A stretch of 64,000 bases of DNA from Nitrospirota bacterium (GTDB lineage Bacteria > Nitrospirota > Thermodesulfovibrionia > Thermodesulfovibrionales > UBA1546): NCBI GenBank assembly GCA_016195565.1, contig JACPZK010000029.1:1-64000 (forward strand). Reading direction: 5' to 3'. Positions 8,336 to 16,576 of the stretch are shown piece by piece (positions within the stretch are counted from its first letter, which is position 1; the number at the start of each line of letters is the position of its first letter). The translations under genes were made by a program, and so were the position numbers. The notes below the pieces were generated by a model. It searched no databases and was not told the origin of the DNA. It saw only the letters and a list, made by a program, of their open reading frames with translations.

Positions 8336-9291
8336 TGATTAAAAACAAACCGCATCATAAACATCTGTCCAGTAGTTCAGACCTTGTAACTACGTATGAA
8401 GAAGTTAGAGCCGGGTTTGTCGCTCTGGCTCTTGAAAAAAACCGTAGAGCAACCCCTTTTGTGGAGCAAGCGCGTTCTTTAAAAGCAGCAGCATCTCAAG
8501 CCGCAACTCCTGTTGATTTGCTTAACATTGAAACCATACAACCTGCCCTATTGACAGCATCGGGCGTGTCAGACAAAGCAGTTAATTATCTCCTGCCTGA
8601 AGACAAGATAGAGGCAATCCATGGATTGATTGCAAAATACCTTGAACCAGCGGGGCCTGCTTTTGTTGAAGAACTGGTTTTTAGGTTTCTGTTAACAAGG
8701 GGCGATACCTTGGGTGGTTCAATGCGAAATATCGGCGGAGTCATGGGAGAGCGCAAACTGACTCGTGCGACTCTTGCGAACCTTGCGCTTGCTAAAATCC
8801 CTTATCAATGGCTTCACTCTGACAGTAAGGAATGGATAATCGGTAAAGATGACGATGCTGACATAGAACTGTATCTTACCGCACTCAGTTGGTCATTCAA
8901 AGACAGAACTCGCACTATGATTTATAACCGGACGGTGCCTTTTATAAAGAAAAATATAGATTTGTGCCTTCTTGATTGTAAGCCTCAAGAATTGAAAACC
9001 GCCTTTACTATGCCATCTCGTTACGTTGCTCTCGGAGAACTCAAAGGCGGTATTGATCCTGCCGGAGCAGATGAACATTGGAAAACAGCAAGAACATCTT
9101 TAACCCGTATACGCAAAGCGTTTTCTAATAAGCGGCTTTCTCCTTATATATTTTTTGTTGGTGCAGCAATTGAAAACAGCATGGCCGAGGAAATATGGAA
9201 TCAGTTGGAAGATGGGACATTGGCTAATGCTGCCAATTTGACCAATGCGGATCAAGTTGCATCCTTATGTGGATGGTTGTGTAGTTTATAA
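8332..9291 (+). CDS. Type II restriction endonuclease, AvaI/BsoBI family
   Basis: 319 aa from ATG 8332, which lies behind GGAGG at 8322-8326 and overlaps the methyltransferase stop. An in-frame start at 8308 would have no such site. The diagnostic block is [19 protein letters not shown] (about residues 234-252), where the ExK pair is the nuclease catalytic core in BsoBI; the DEHW run is characteristic of the family. It should cut double-stranded DNA at CYCGRG-like sites, but the specificity is inferred and not readable from sequence. Length matches AvaI/BsoBI (about 315-325 aa), with no truncation. Confidence 0.85.
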   Translation: MMIKNKPHHKHLSSSSDLVTTYEEVRAGFVALALEKNRRATPFVEQARSLKAAASQAATPVDLLNIETIQPALLTASGVSDKAVNYLLPEDKIEAIHGLIAKYLEPAGPAFVEELVFRFLLTRGDTLGGSMRNIGGVMGERKLTRATLANLALAKIPYQWLHSDSKEWIIGKDDDADIELYLTALSWSFKDRTRTMIYNRTVPFIKKNIDLCLLDCKPQELKTAFTMPSRYVALGELKGGIDPAGADEHWKTARTSLTRIRKAFSNKRLSPYIFFVGAAIENSMAEEIWNQLEDGTLANAANLTNADQVASLCGWLCSL

Positions 9292-9335
9292 AACCATAAT
9301 CACCGGTGACAGCCTCGAAATGAGAAAGGGTTAGC

Positions 9336-9485
9336 TTGGAAGAATACGAATGTATCCATTGTGAAGGTATCAGTCAAATTCTGATACTTAAAGACACCGA
9401 AAAGGCAACAGAGCCGACGATAGAGTTTTGCCCTTTCTGTGGAATGTCAAACGAATATCCAAAAGAAATTGAAAGCGAAGACTGA
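9336..9485 (+). CDS. 49-aa zinc-ribbon mini-protein
   Basis: A TTG start follows AGAAAGGG at 9323-9330. The frame encodes two CxxC knuckles (CIHC near residue 5 and CPFC near residue 33), a classic rubredoxin-like zinc ribbon. It is too short for any enzyme domain and I recognise no family. It lies 44 bp after the restriction gene and overlaps the next frame. It could be a small regulator or an accessory island protein. The start codon choice is uncertain. Confidence 0.45.
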   Translation: MEEYECIHCEGISQILILKDTEKATEPTIEFCPFCGMSNEYPKEIESED

Positions 9486-9750
9486 GAAAAATAAAAAACT
9501 CTATCTCGCCACTTTTGAATTCATCAGCGGTGAATATGAGCAAAGTTTTCACAGGCTTTTATATGCAAAAAATGCAAAAGATCTGTATAAGCAAATTCAC
9601 AGATATTTAAAAGACTATTACGGTCTGGGGAATACCTCAGAGATTGATGATGATGTTTATTATTACTGGCATGGTGAAATCGCGGTTAGGTATTGCGGCT
9701 GGGAAGAAATCACGGACTCTAAGCAAATTATTGATAGGCTTCTTTGGTAA
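9439..9750 (+). CDS. Small hypothetical acidic/aromatic protein
   Basis: Up to 103 aa. The start is uncertain: GTG at 9439 and TTG at 9469 both lie inside the preceding zinc-ribbon frame and neither has a good ribosome-binding site. The recognisable body begins at about KKLYLATFEFISGEYE, followed by a Tyr-rich stretch and YYYWHGEIAVRYCGWEEI. The composition looks like a folded alpha/beta protein, possibly an immunity-like or phage-accessory protein. I do not recognise it. Translational coupling to the zinc-ribbon gene is likely given the overlap. Confidence 0.5.
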   Translation: MECQTNIQKKLKAKTEKNKKLYLATFEFISGEYEQSFHRLLYAKNAKDLYKQIHRYLKDYYGLGNTSEIDDDVYYYWHGEIAVRYCGWEEITDSKQIIDRLLW

Positions 9751-9808
9751 GAAGCAAGACTACCGGGAGTCTTGGGACTGATAAGACGCATAGGACAAAT
9801 GGGACAAT

Positions 9809-10378
9809 ATGATAAATAAGAAAGATGAAAAACCTGCCCTAATCCCTCCTCACGGCGGATACCGCAACCTAAAATCCTATCAGACTACAGAAATCATTTA
9901 TGACGCCACAGTTGTATTCTGCGATAGATTTATCGGCAAGCGGTCGCGCACGCATGACCAGATGGTGCAGGCAGCGCGCAGCGGCAAGCAGAATATTGCA
10001 GAAGGCAGCATGGCTTCAGGCACTTCAAAAAAGACCGAGCTGAAACTTATCGGAGTAGCCCGCGCAAGCCTTGAAGAGCTGCTGCTTGACTACCATGATT
10101 TTCTGCGGCAAAAGGGGTTACTGCTCTGGGAGAAAAACAATCCAGAGGCACAAGCCATTCGAAAGCTTGCTTGGGAAGAGAATAGGTCGTATAAGACCTA
10201 TAGGACATATATCGAGCAAAGCTCACCTGAAGTCGCTGCCAACACCCTTATTTGCCTGATTCATCAGGCAAATTACCTGCTTGACCAACAGCTGCGGCAA
10301 CTTGAGAAACAATTCCTCGAAGAAGGGGGATTCACGGAAAAACTTTATCAGGCGCGGCTGCAGGTCAGGAGAAAATAA
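9809..10378 (+). CDS. Four-helix-bundle protein with suffix domain (S23/IVP-like)
   Basis: 189 aa. The N-terminal 100 residues match the four-helix-bundle family first seen as 23S rRNA intervening-sequence proteins: KSYQTTEIIYDATVVFCDRF, DQMVQAARSGKQNIAEG and ELKLIGVARASLEELLLDY. A C-terminal extension (about 130-189) fits the suffix-domain variant. The molecular role is unknown; copies travel with mobile or repeat-rich DNA. The linker NRSYKTYRTYIEQ (about 10181-10215) comes from short GGTC/TATAAGAC/TATAGGAC repeats also seen just upstream (9770-9803). This points to repeat-driven length variation. Confidence 0.8.
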   Translation: MINKKDEKPALIPPHGGYRNLKSYQTTEIIYDATVVFCDRFIGKRSRTHDQMVQAARSGKQNIAEGSMASGTSKKTELKLIGVARASLEELLLDYHDFLRQKGLLLWEKNNPEAQAIRKLAWEENRSYKTYRTYIEQSSPEVAANTLICLIHQANYLLDQQLRQLEKQFLEEGGFTEKLYQARLQVRRK

Positions 10379-10445
10379 AAGCGGAAGGATTGACTAAAAG
10401 GATAACGGTTAATTAATATTTGAGAGGATTGAAAAGGAGCTGAAT

Positions 10446-11048
10446 ATGAAAATCAGGATTATTCTTTTAGGAATTTGCCTCATCATTGCATGGAACTCCC
10501 ATACGGCGATGGGGGCTGACGCCCAGATTTATTTCGACAGGGGCAACAACTTTTACAACGAAGGTGATTTTGACAAGGCTATTGCAGATTATACAAAAGC
10601 CATCTCAATAGACCCTAAATACGCTGAGGCTTACTATAACCGCGGACAGGCATATTACAGAAAAGAAAAATATGAGGAGGCAATTAAGGATTACACCAAG
10701 GGCATTGAGTTACAGCCCAATGATGCCGAGATATACCACCGCCGGGGGCTTGCCTACTTCAACAGAGGCCAATACAACAATGCCATTGAGGACGCAACCA
10801 AGGCCATCTCCCTGAGCCCGAATTTTGCCCTGGCCTATTACAACCGCGGGCTTGCACACGCCAAAAAAGGACGCTATGACGAAGCGATTGAAGACTATAA
10901 CAAGGCTCTCACTATAATCCCAAGCTACGGCGAGGCTTATTTCTTCCGCGGCGTTGCTTATACAAGGAAAGCTGCCGCTGATTTTAAAAAGGCATGCGAC
11001 AAAGGGAATAAATATGCGTGCGATAACTATAAACAGCTTTCTGAGTAA
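10446..11048 (+). CDS. Exported TPR protein
   Basis: 200 aa behind AAAGGAG. The signal peptide covers about residues 1-23 (LLGICLIIAWNSHTAMGADA). At least four consecutive TPR units with the YYNRGxAYxxxGxYxxAIxDYxKAI signature follow, then a short DFKKACDKGNKYACDNY tail resembling a Sel1-type half repeat. It is probably a periplasmic scaffold protein. It is monocistronic, and no partner can be read from context. Confidence 0.82.
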   Translation: MKIRIILLGICLIIAWNSHTAMGADAQIYFDRGNNFYNEGDFDKAIADYTKAISIDPKYAEAYYNRGQAYYRKEKYEEAIKDYTKGIELQPNDAEIYHRRGLAYFNRGQYNNAIEDATKAISLSPNFALAYYNRGLAHAKKGRYDEAIEDYNKALTIIPSYGEAYFFRGVAYTRKAAADFKKACDKGNKYACDNYKQLSE

Positions 11049-11125
11049 TCTGTATCTATGAGTTAAGCAGGGGACACTAAAGAACCTTATCGGCCCTGAC
11101 TGCGCATATCACCTTTATAAAAAAT

Positions 11126-11153
11126 TTGACACAGCTGTTGAAAGTGATACAAT
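11126..11153 (+). promoter_or_regulatory. Promoter of the Zn-ribbon/Lys-rich protein gene
   Basis: TTGACA (11126-11131) and TACAAT (11148-11153) are spaced by 16 bp, about 30 bp upstream of a strong AAAGGAGG site and the ATG at 11187. Confidence 0.65.
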
Positions 11154-11186
11154 TTATTTAAAGACTGCTAAAAAAGGAGGAATGTC

Positions 11187-11402
11187 ATGGCAAGATTCAT
11201 AAGGTATGAGTGTGATGAATGCGGCTGCGAAGTCACTGTTAGAGAGATGCCTGAAACACAGCTGCGCCCCATCTATTGCTGCGGAGTGGAGGTGGAAGAA
11301 ATCTCCACTGCCAAGCAGAAGGCTGTAAAGACAAAGAAAATAGCAGCCAAAAAGAAGGTTGCAAAGAAGAAAAAGGCAGTTTCAAAGAAAAAGAAGAGAT
11401 AA
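11187..11402 (+). CDS. Small zinc-ribbon protein with histone H1-like lysine-rich tail
   Basis: 71 aa. The first ~40 residues hold CDECGCEV and YCCG cysteines consistent with a zinc ribbon. Residues 43-71 are almost entirely Lys/Ala/Val (KKIAAKKKVAKKKKAVSKKK), like bacterial histone H1-type tails. Such tails bind nucleic acid without sequence preference, so a nucleoid- or RNA-associated role is inferred. It has its own strong promoter and ribosome-binding site, so expression may be high. It lies 9 bp from the convergent parB stop. Confidence 0.7.
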   Translation: MARFIRYECDECGCEVTVREMPETQLRPIYCCGVEVEEISTAKQKAVKTKKIAAKKKVAKKKKAVSKKKKR

Positions 11403-11411
11403 CGCCTCTTT

Positions 11412-12248
11412 TTAGATCATCAGTATATCAAGCAAGCGGTCAAGTTCATCGAGGGAATAATATTCTATCTCTATCCTGCCGCCCTTTTTGCCTTTATGAT
11501 GAATCCTTACCTTTGTGCCAAGACTCTTTATAAGCTTGTCTTCGAGGGATGCTATCTGCGGGTCTTTAGGCCCTTTGTGTGTTTTTGATTTTTTTGTCCC
11601 TGAAAGAGTGATGCTTTTAGCCAGCGTTTCTGTTTCCCTGACGCTTAACCCCTTCTTTATAATCTTTCTTGCGGCATCTGTCTGATTGGCCCTTCCTTCG
11701 ATAGAGAGGATGGCCCTTGCATGTCCCATGCTCAAAGAGCCGTCAGAGATTAAGGATTTTATTTCTTCGGGCAGTTTCAGAAGCCTGAGGTAATTGGCAA
11801 CAGTAGCCCTCTCCTTCCCGACCTTCTCCGAGAGAGCTTCCTGAGTAAGGTTGAAATCCCTCATTAGTTTATGGAATGCCTCTGCTGTTTCAACAGGATT
11901 AAGGTCCTCCCTCTGTATGTTCTCTATGAGCGCTATCTCCAGAGAGTCTCTTGATGCAACATTCTTTACGATTGCGGGAATCTTTTTAAGCCCCGCAAGC
12001 TGCGAAGCGCGCCATCTCCGTTCGCCTGCGATGAGCCTGAACGAACCGTCTCCTGCCCTTGAGACTATAATCGGCTGAAGCACGCCCCTTTCCTTTATTG
12101 AGGCCGCAAGTTCCTTGAGAGAGCCATCCCTGAAGACCTTTCGCGGCTGTTCTCCGCCGGCAGATATACGGGTGACTTCCAGATGAAGTATTTCTTCGCC
12201 CTTCTCAGGAATTAATGCGTCAAGTCCTCTGCCTAATGCCGTTTTCAT
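11412..12248 (-). CDS. parB: Chromosome partitioning protein ParB
   Basis: 278 aa. The N-terminal ParB/Spo0J nuclease-like CTPase domain has GEQPRKVF and the arginine-rich LIAGERRWRASQLAGL box (GERR-x-RA). A central helix-turn-helix (LSEKVGKERATVANYLRLLKLP) binds parS, and the C-terminal dimerisation domain ends GRIEIEYYSLDELDRLLDIL. It spreads on DNA around parS and works with ParA to segregate origins. Its start overlaps the 3' end of parA by 29 bp, as in a typical parAB operon. No canonical TGTTTCACGTGAAACA parS was spotted in the window. Confidence 0.95.
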   Translation of the reverse strand: MKTALGRGLDALIPEKGEEILHLEVTRISAGGEQPRKVFRDGSLKELAASIKERGVLQPIIVSRAGDGSFRLIAGERRWRASQLAGLKKIPAIVKNVASRDSLEIALIENIQREDLNPVETAEAFHKLMRDFNLTQEALSEKVGKERATVANYLRLLKLPEEIKSLISDGSLSMGHARAILSIEGRANQTDAARKIIKKGLSVRETETLAKSITLSGTKKSKTHKGPKDPQIASLEDKLIKSLGTKVRIHHKGKKGGRIEIEYYSLDELDRLLDILMI

Positions 12249-12999
12249 TCAGTATCTCCTTTGCCAGTGATACATAACTCTGCGCGCCCTTAGACCTTGC
12301 ATCATAAAGCAAGGCAGGCTTTCCGTGGCTCGGCGCTTCAGCAAGCGCTACATTTCTCGGAATTACAGTATTATATACCTTGCTGCTGAAATGTTTTCTG
12401 ACCTCTTCCGCAACCTCATTTGCAAGCGTATTTCTTGAATCAAACATTGTAAGGACTATGCCTTCAATATCAAGGCCTGAGTTAAAAGAATTTCTCACAA
12501 GCCTGATGGTGTTTGACAGAAGGCCGAGCCCTTCAAGCGCATAGTATTCGCACTGCACAGGAATAAGAACAGAATCAGCGGCTACAAGCGCATTCAGCGT
12601 CAAAAGACCGAGAGAAGGCGGACAGTCGATAAATATATACCGGTATTTATCGCGTATGGCAGCTATCGCATGAGAAAGAATATGCTCCCTGCCTTCGCGT
12701 CCGACAAGTTCCACCTCAACGCCGAGGAGATCTACGGTTGAAGGGATAATGCCGAGATGATCTACTTCTGTTTCCCTTATCGTTTCTCGTATCTTGCACT
12801 TTTCGGAATAAAAATCATAAAGAGTCTTCTCCGTATTGTCTCTTGATATGCCAAGTCCGCTGGTAGAATTTCCCTGAGGGTCAGTGTCTATTATGAGGAT
12901 ATCTTTTTCTGCAAGGGCAAGAGAAGCAGCAAGATTTACAGCAGTTGTGGTCTTGCCGACACCGCCTTTCTGATTGGCTATTGCGATTATTTTACCCAT
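12220..12999 (-). CDS. parA: Chromosome partitioning ATPase ParA (Soj)
   Basis: 259 aa, the normal length for chromosomal Soj. The deviant Walker A KGGVGKTTTAVNLA, Walker A' LIIDTDPQGNSTSGLG and Walker B YIFIDCPPSLGLLTLNAL are all present. It forms DNA-bound ATP dimers and drives ParB-parS movement. It is the first gene of the parAB operon. A palindrome and an extended -10 element lie just upstream (13001-13025). Confidence 0.96.
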   Translation of the reverse strand: MGKIIAIANQKGGVGKTTTAVNLAASLALAEKDILIIDTDPQGNSTSGLGISRDNTEKTLYDFYSEKCKIRETIRETEVDHLGIIPSTVDLLGVEVELVGREGREHILSHAIAAIRDKYRYIFIDCPPSLGLLTLNALVAADSVLIPVQCEYYALEGLGLLSNTIRLVRNSFNSGLDIEGIVLTMFDSRNTLANEVAEEVRKHFSSKVYNTVIPRNVALAEAPSHGKPALLYDARSKGAQSYVSLAKEILNENGIRQRT

Positions 13000-13000
13000 A

Positions 13001-13025
13001 ATACGGAAGCTTTCGTATTATACCA
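13001..13025 (-). promoter_or_regulatory. parAB extended -10 promoter with overlapping palindrome
   Basis: On the minus strand TGG-TATAAT (13017-13025) reads as an extended -10. It is followed by an 18-bp near-palindrome ATACGAAAGCTTCCGTAT (13001-13018) reaching to 2 bp from the parA ATG. No good -35 is seen. The dyad is suitably placed for autoregulation by ParA or another regulator. Confidence 0.5.
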
Positions 13026-13113
13026 GTTTCACTATGAGATTTTGGAGAAGAATATGGATGAATAAAAACTTTTACTTGACAAAAACATCAGGTTAGGTAA
13101 AAATTAACCAATT

Positions 13114-14448
13114 ATGGGCAAATTGCGTTTGTTTTCTGTTTTATGCTTTATATTGTTTTTGTTTGCGCCGCTTTATGCCTCCGGGACTCCGGAGGAAAAA
13201 TCTGCGGACGGTCAGCCTCCGCCTGTAATCTCGGAGAAGCCTGCTGAAAAAACAGAACCGGCCATAAAAGCAGAATCCGTAACAAAGGCAGAACCCGTAA
13301 TAGAAGCAGCGCCTGAGGCAAGACCCACTGTAGCAGAAACTGAAACCGTCCCGTACAAATCAAACCCCATGGCAGTAAAGGCAGTAGAGAAGAGCACTGC
13401 TCTCTTTGCCGAGAGGATAAGGGAAAGATTTGCCATGTGGCTGAGCCGTTCAGGGAAATATGTGGAACTGATGAAGGAGATATTGAAAAACAAAAATGTC
13501 CCTGAGGATATAGTATTCCTTTCCTTAATAGAGAGCGGTTTTAATCCCTATGCATATTCGGTTGCAAGGGCGGCAGGGCCCTGGCAGTTTATTTCCGCAA
13601 CCGCAAAGAGATACGGGCTTGTAATAGACTGGTGGAGAGATGAAAGAAGAGATCCTGTAAAATCAACAACTGCGGCGGCAAATTATCTCAGTGACCTTTA
13701 TGAAATGTTCGGTTCATGGAACCTTGCAATGGCTGCATACAATGCAGGCGAGGGCAAGATACTCAAGGCATTAAAACGCTCCAAGAGCGATGATTACTGG
13801 CCATTGCTTAATACCCGCCATATAAAAAGCGAGACGAAAAACTATGTCCCGAGATTTATAGCAGCAAGCAATATTGCCGCTAACCCTGAAGAATTCGGAT
13901 TCAGAAATATTGTATATCATCAGCCGCTGAATTACGATGAGGTCAAGGTAAACGGGCCGATTGACCTTGAGGTTGCGGCAAAGTGCGCTGATACTACAGT
14001 AGAGACAATAAAAGAGTTGAACCCTGAACTCAGAAGATGGTGTACGCCTCCCGGCATGCCTGTTTACATCCTCAGGATTCCATCTGGGACAAAGGAAATT
14101 TTCCAGAAAAACCTTTCTGAAATTCCTGAAGATGAAAGATTCACTGTTGCTGCATATACTGTCAAAAAGGGTGACACCATAGAGAAGATTGCCAAGAAAT
14201 CAGGCCTGTCTGTAAAGGCAGTCCTTGCGCTAAATTCAATGGAGAGAGTAAAACCCCTCCAGCCCGGAACCGAAATAAATCTCCCTCCAAAAGAAAAATT
14301 CCAGCCTGACAGGGAAGACAGGTATGACAACAGAAAGGCATCCTATAAAAAATCAAATAAAACCAAGACTGTAAAAACCAAGAAGCCAAATAATAAAAAG
14401 GTGCTGGTTACAGCCTTGAATAAGAAAAAGAATATCGCTAACGAGTAG
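13114..14448 (+). CDS. mltD: Membrane-bound lytic murein transglycosylase D-like protein
   Basis: 444 aa. A signal peptide (1-22) is followed by a low-complexity E/P/A-rich linker (about 25-80). The SLT catalytic domain (about 110-260) has catalytic Glu in LSLIESGFNP and the motifs ARAAGPWQF and MAAYNAGEGKI. A LysM peptidoglycan-binding domain (about 346-392, YTVKKGDTIEKIAKKSG) and a very basic Lys-rich tail complete it. It cleaves glycan strands in the periplasm to give 1,6-anhydro-muropeptides. It is divergent from parAB. A TTGACA at 13076-13081 may be its -35. The Shine-Dalgarno is weak. Confidence 0.9.
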   Translation: MGKLRLFSVLCFILFLFAPLYASGTPEEKSADGQPPPVISEKPAEKTEPAIKAESVTKAEPVIEAAPEARPTVAETETVPYKSNPMAVKAVEKSTALFAERIRERFAMWLSRSGKYVELMKEILKNKNVPEDIVFLSLIESGFNPYAYSVARAAGPWQFISATAKRYGLVIDWWRDERRDPVKSTTAAANYLSDLYEMFGSWNLAMAAYNAGEGKILKALKRSKSDDYWPLLNTRHIKSETKNYVPRFIAASNIAANPEEFGFRNIVYHQPLNYDEVKVNGPIDLEVAAKCADTTVETIKELNPELRRWCTPPGMPVYILRIPSGTKEIFQKNLSEIPEDERFTVAAYTVKKGDTIEKIAKKSGLSVKAVLALNSMERVKPLQPGTEINLPPKEKFQPDREDRYDNRKASYKKSNKTKTVKTKKPNNKKVLVTALNKKKNIANE

Positions 14449-14474
14449 TTGTGTCTCCTATCGTAAACAAACCT

Positions 14475-15167
14475 CTAACCCTTCTTCCTTTCAACCCTCG
14501 CCTTTGCCTCTTCGGAGAATGGAGACTGAGGGAAATCTTTTATAAGCTCTTCGTATTTCTTCTTTGCCTCTTCGATATTACCCTGAGCTTCAAGTATCTT
14601 GCCTGACTCTATGAGAGAGAGGTCTTTGTATGTTCCTGTCTTATAATTGTAAAGCACGGCGAAAGATTTAAGAGCTTCTTCGGCGCTGCCTTTCTTCAGG
14701 CTGATCATAGCCATCTTATAATATGAAAGCGGGACAAACTTCTCATCATCAGGGAATTTCCGGTTCAATTCTTTCAGAGCATTTAATGAATCTTCGTATT
14801 TCCCAAGTTCATAATAGCAGTTCGCAATATAATACAGGGATACAGGTGATTTTCTTACATCGTATGCCTTTTTGAATATCTCCGCTGCCTTTTTATAACG
14901 CTCCTCGCCTGCAGCAGGCTGTTTTTGATAAAGCCCGTAGTATATTTTATATGCCTCGTATTCAAGCTTCTGAGCTTTGTTTTTCTGGGTATTGCTGTAA
15001 AGGAAAAAGCCTCCGATTGCAATAACTGACAAAACAACGGCAGCAAGTGCAGTTATTAAAAAACGCTTTCTCTCCTCTGCGGATTTCTTAAATCTTGAAA
15101 GAGTTCCGTTTGCCTCTGTCCCGGATGTTGTTTTCTTTGCAATCTTTTTCTTTATAGGCTTTGGCAT
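14475..15167 (-). CDS. Membrane-anchored TPR protein (YfgM/YbgF-like layout)
   Basis: 230 aa. A basic cytoplasmic N-terminus (1-35), one transmembrane helix (about 36-57, FLITALAAVVLSVIAIGGFF) and a periplasmic TPR domain (AAEIFKKAYDV, YYIANCYYELGKYEDSLNAL, IEEAKKKYEELIKDFPQSP) can be seen. The layout resembles YfgM, a SecYEG-associated chaperone helper, but sequence alone does not prove that role. Its ATG shares one base with the stop of the PHP gene, so the two are translationally coupled. Confidence 0.75.
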   Translation of the reverse strand: MPKPIKKKIAKKTTSGTEANGTLSRFKKSAEERKRFLITALAAVVLSVIAIGGFFLYSNTQKNKAQKLEYEAYKIYYGLYQKQPAAGEERYKKAAEIFKKAYDVRKSPVSLYYIANCYYELGKYEDSLNALKELNRKFPDDEKFVPLSYYKMAMISLKKGSAEEALKSFAVLYNYKTGTYKDLSLIESGKILEAQGNIEEAKKKYEELIKDFPQSPFSEEAKARVERKKG

Positions 15168-15823
15168 TAATCCCTCCTGAGCGCCTTTTCCACAAGAGCC
15201 TTGGAATTTTCAAAGACATATTCTATCCTATTTACATCTATTCCTGCAGAAAGCAGTATCTTTTTCGCAGTCTCACCGGTTATTAAATCAGCGGGGCCGT
15301 GGGCATCTGTATTTATTACAAGGTGAACGCCAAATTTTATTGCCTCTTTTGCAACATGCCCATTGGAAAGCGAATGCCCTTTCCTCGATGTAATCTCGAG
15401 GGCGACGCCTTTCTCTTTTGCAAGGAGCAGGTCTTCTGTTGAGATAATGCCTGGATGCGAAACTATGTCCGCGCCTGCCTCTATTGCCGCCCTGTTTGTC
15501 CCCTCTGCAACAGGCTCTGCTATTGTCTCTCCGTGAACAACAACTATCCTTGCGCCAAGCTGCCTTGCCTCTTTAACCATGGAAGGAATCAGCGCAGGCG
15601 GAACATGTGTAATTTCAGCGCCGGGGATTGCTATGATTGAGACAAAATCTTTTAAAGCTTTAAGCGCCTTTACAACCCTCGGTATCACAATATCAATATT
15701 TGACTGGTCCACATGGTCTGTAATAGCAATAGCCTTGTAACCCATTACCGATGCCCTTTGTATCAATTCAGCGGGCAATAGTTCTCCGTCGCTGAATAAA
15801 CTATGTGTATGCAGATCAATCAT
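15167..15823 (-). CDS. PHP-domain metal-dependent phosphoesterase
   Basis: 218 aa, a single PHP domain. Metal-binding motifs are HTHSLFSDGELLP at the N-terminus, ITDH (about residue 37), the mid-protein Glu in PGAEITH and the C-terminal NTDAHGP. The family hydrolyses phosphomonoesters, for example histidinol phosphate or nucleoside 3',5'-bisphosphates. This short histidinol-phosphatase-like form is often annotated without a known substrate. It sits between comF and a TPR gene, with no histidine pathway genes nearby. Confidence 0.85.
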   Translation of the reverse strand: MIDLHTHSLFSDGELLPAELIQRASVMGYKAIAITDHVDQSNIDIVIPRVVKALKALKDFVSIIAIPGAEITHVPPALIPSMVKEARQLGARIVVVHGETIAEPVAEGTNRAAIEAGADIVSHPGIISTEDLLLAKEKGVALEITSRKGHSLSNGHVAKEAIKFGVHLVINTDAHGPADLITGETAKKILLSAGIDVNRIEYVFENSKALVEKALRRD

Positions 15824-15841
15824 AACTGAAACAATATGATA

Positions 15842-16576
15842 CTACATCATGCCTGCCCGTGCAAGAGTAATAACAATAACCTCTTTTGCTCCGGCGCTCA
15901 TTAATGTCTTTGAGCACTCTCTTGCTGTCGCGCCTGTTGTCATTACATCATCAAGAAGAAGCAGTCTCAGGTTGTTTATTTTTCCGTTGGTTTTAAATGC
16001 TCCCCTGAGATTTTTCATCCTCTCCTTGGCGCCCAAACCTACCTGAGGCAGAGTATCCCTTACTTTTAAGAGCATATCCATATAAAGAGGCGTCTTTATA
16101 TTTTTTGAGATTACCCTTGCCATGAGAAGCGACTGGTTAAAACCCCTTGCTCTAAGAGCATTTTTGCTGAGAGGAACAGGGATTATGCCGTCGCATTCAG
16201 GCATTTCAAGATTCAGAAGCAATTTCCCCAGAGGATTGGTAAATCTTCTCAGTCCTGAGAATTTCATCAGATTAATTGCCTCTGCCAGCGCATCGGAGTA
16301 AATGCCATAATTTAAGACCACTGAAAATGAAGGCAAATGTGTGAGGCATTCCTTGCAGACAGCGGCATACACCGACACCAAGGGAACAGCGCATATCCTG
16401 CATGAAGGCCCTGAATAACGCTTAATCCCGCGCCAGCAATTTGTGCATATCGGTGAATGCTGAAAACTGTCAGAGAGGTTGCTGCACAACGGGCATATTG
16501 AAGGATAGATTAAGTTCACCAGCCGTGAGGCTACAGCGTATCCTCTGCTCTTAAGAATGTCCCGCACTTCCCGCAC
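15842..16576 (-). CDS. comF: ComF-family phosphoribosyltransferase-like protein
   Basis: 244 aa as the longest frame. An N-terminal zinc finger (CPLCSNLSDSF...CTNCWRGI...CRIC...CKEC) is followed by a PRTase domain with the PRPP loop LLLLDDVMTTGATARECSKT and the GFNQSLLMAR element typical of ComF. In naturally competent bacteria ComF is needed for DNA uptake, but many non-competent bacteria have it. The first ~45 bp overlap the pilZ gene, so the true start may be a GTG just before NLIYPSICPLC. Confidence 0.88.
   Translation of the reverse strand: MREVRDILKSRGYAVASRLVNLIYPSICPLCSNLSDSFQHSPICTNCWRGIKRYSGPSCRICAVPLVSVYAAVCKECLTHLPSFSVVLNYGIYSDALAEAINLMKFSGLRRFTNPLGKLLLNLEMPECDGIIPVPLSKNALRARGFNQSLLMARVISKNIKTPLYMDMLLKVRDTLPQVGLGAKERMKNLRGAFKTNGKINNLRLLLLDDVMTTGATARECSKTLMSAGAKEVIVITLARAGMM

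Noticed and set aside
11412-13113. Search for a parS site near parAB
   Set aside because: No copy of, or close match to, TGTTTCACGTGAAACA was seen; GTTTCACTATGAGAT at 13026 is too poor a match.
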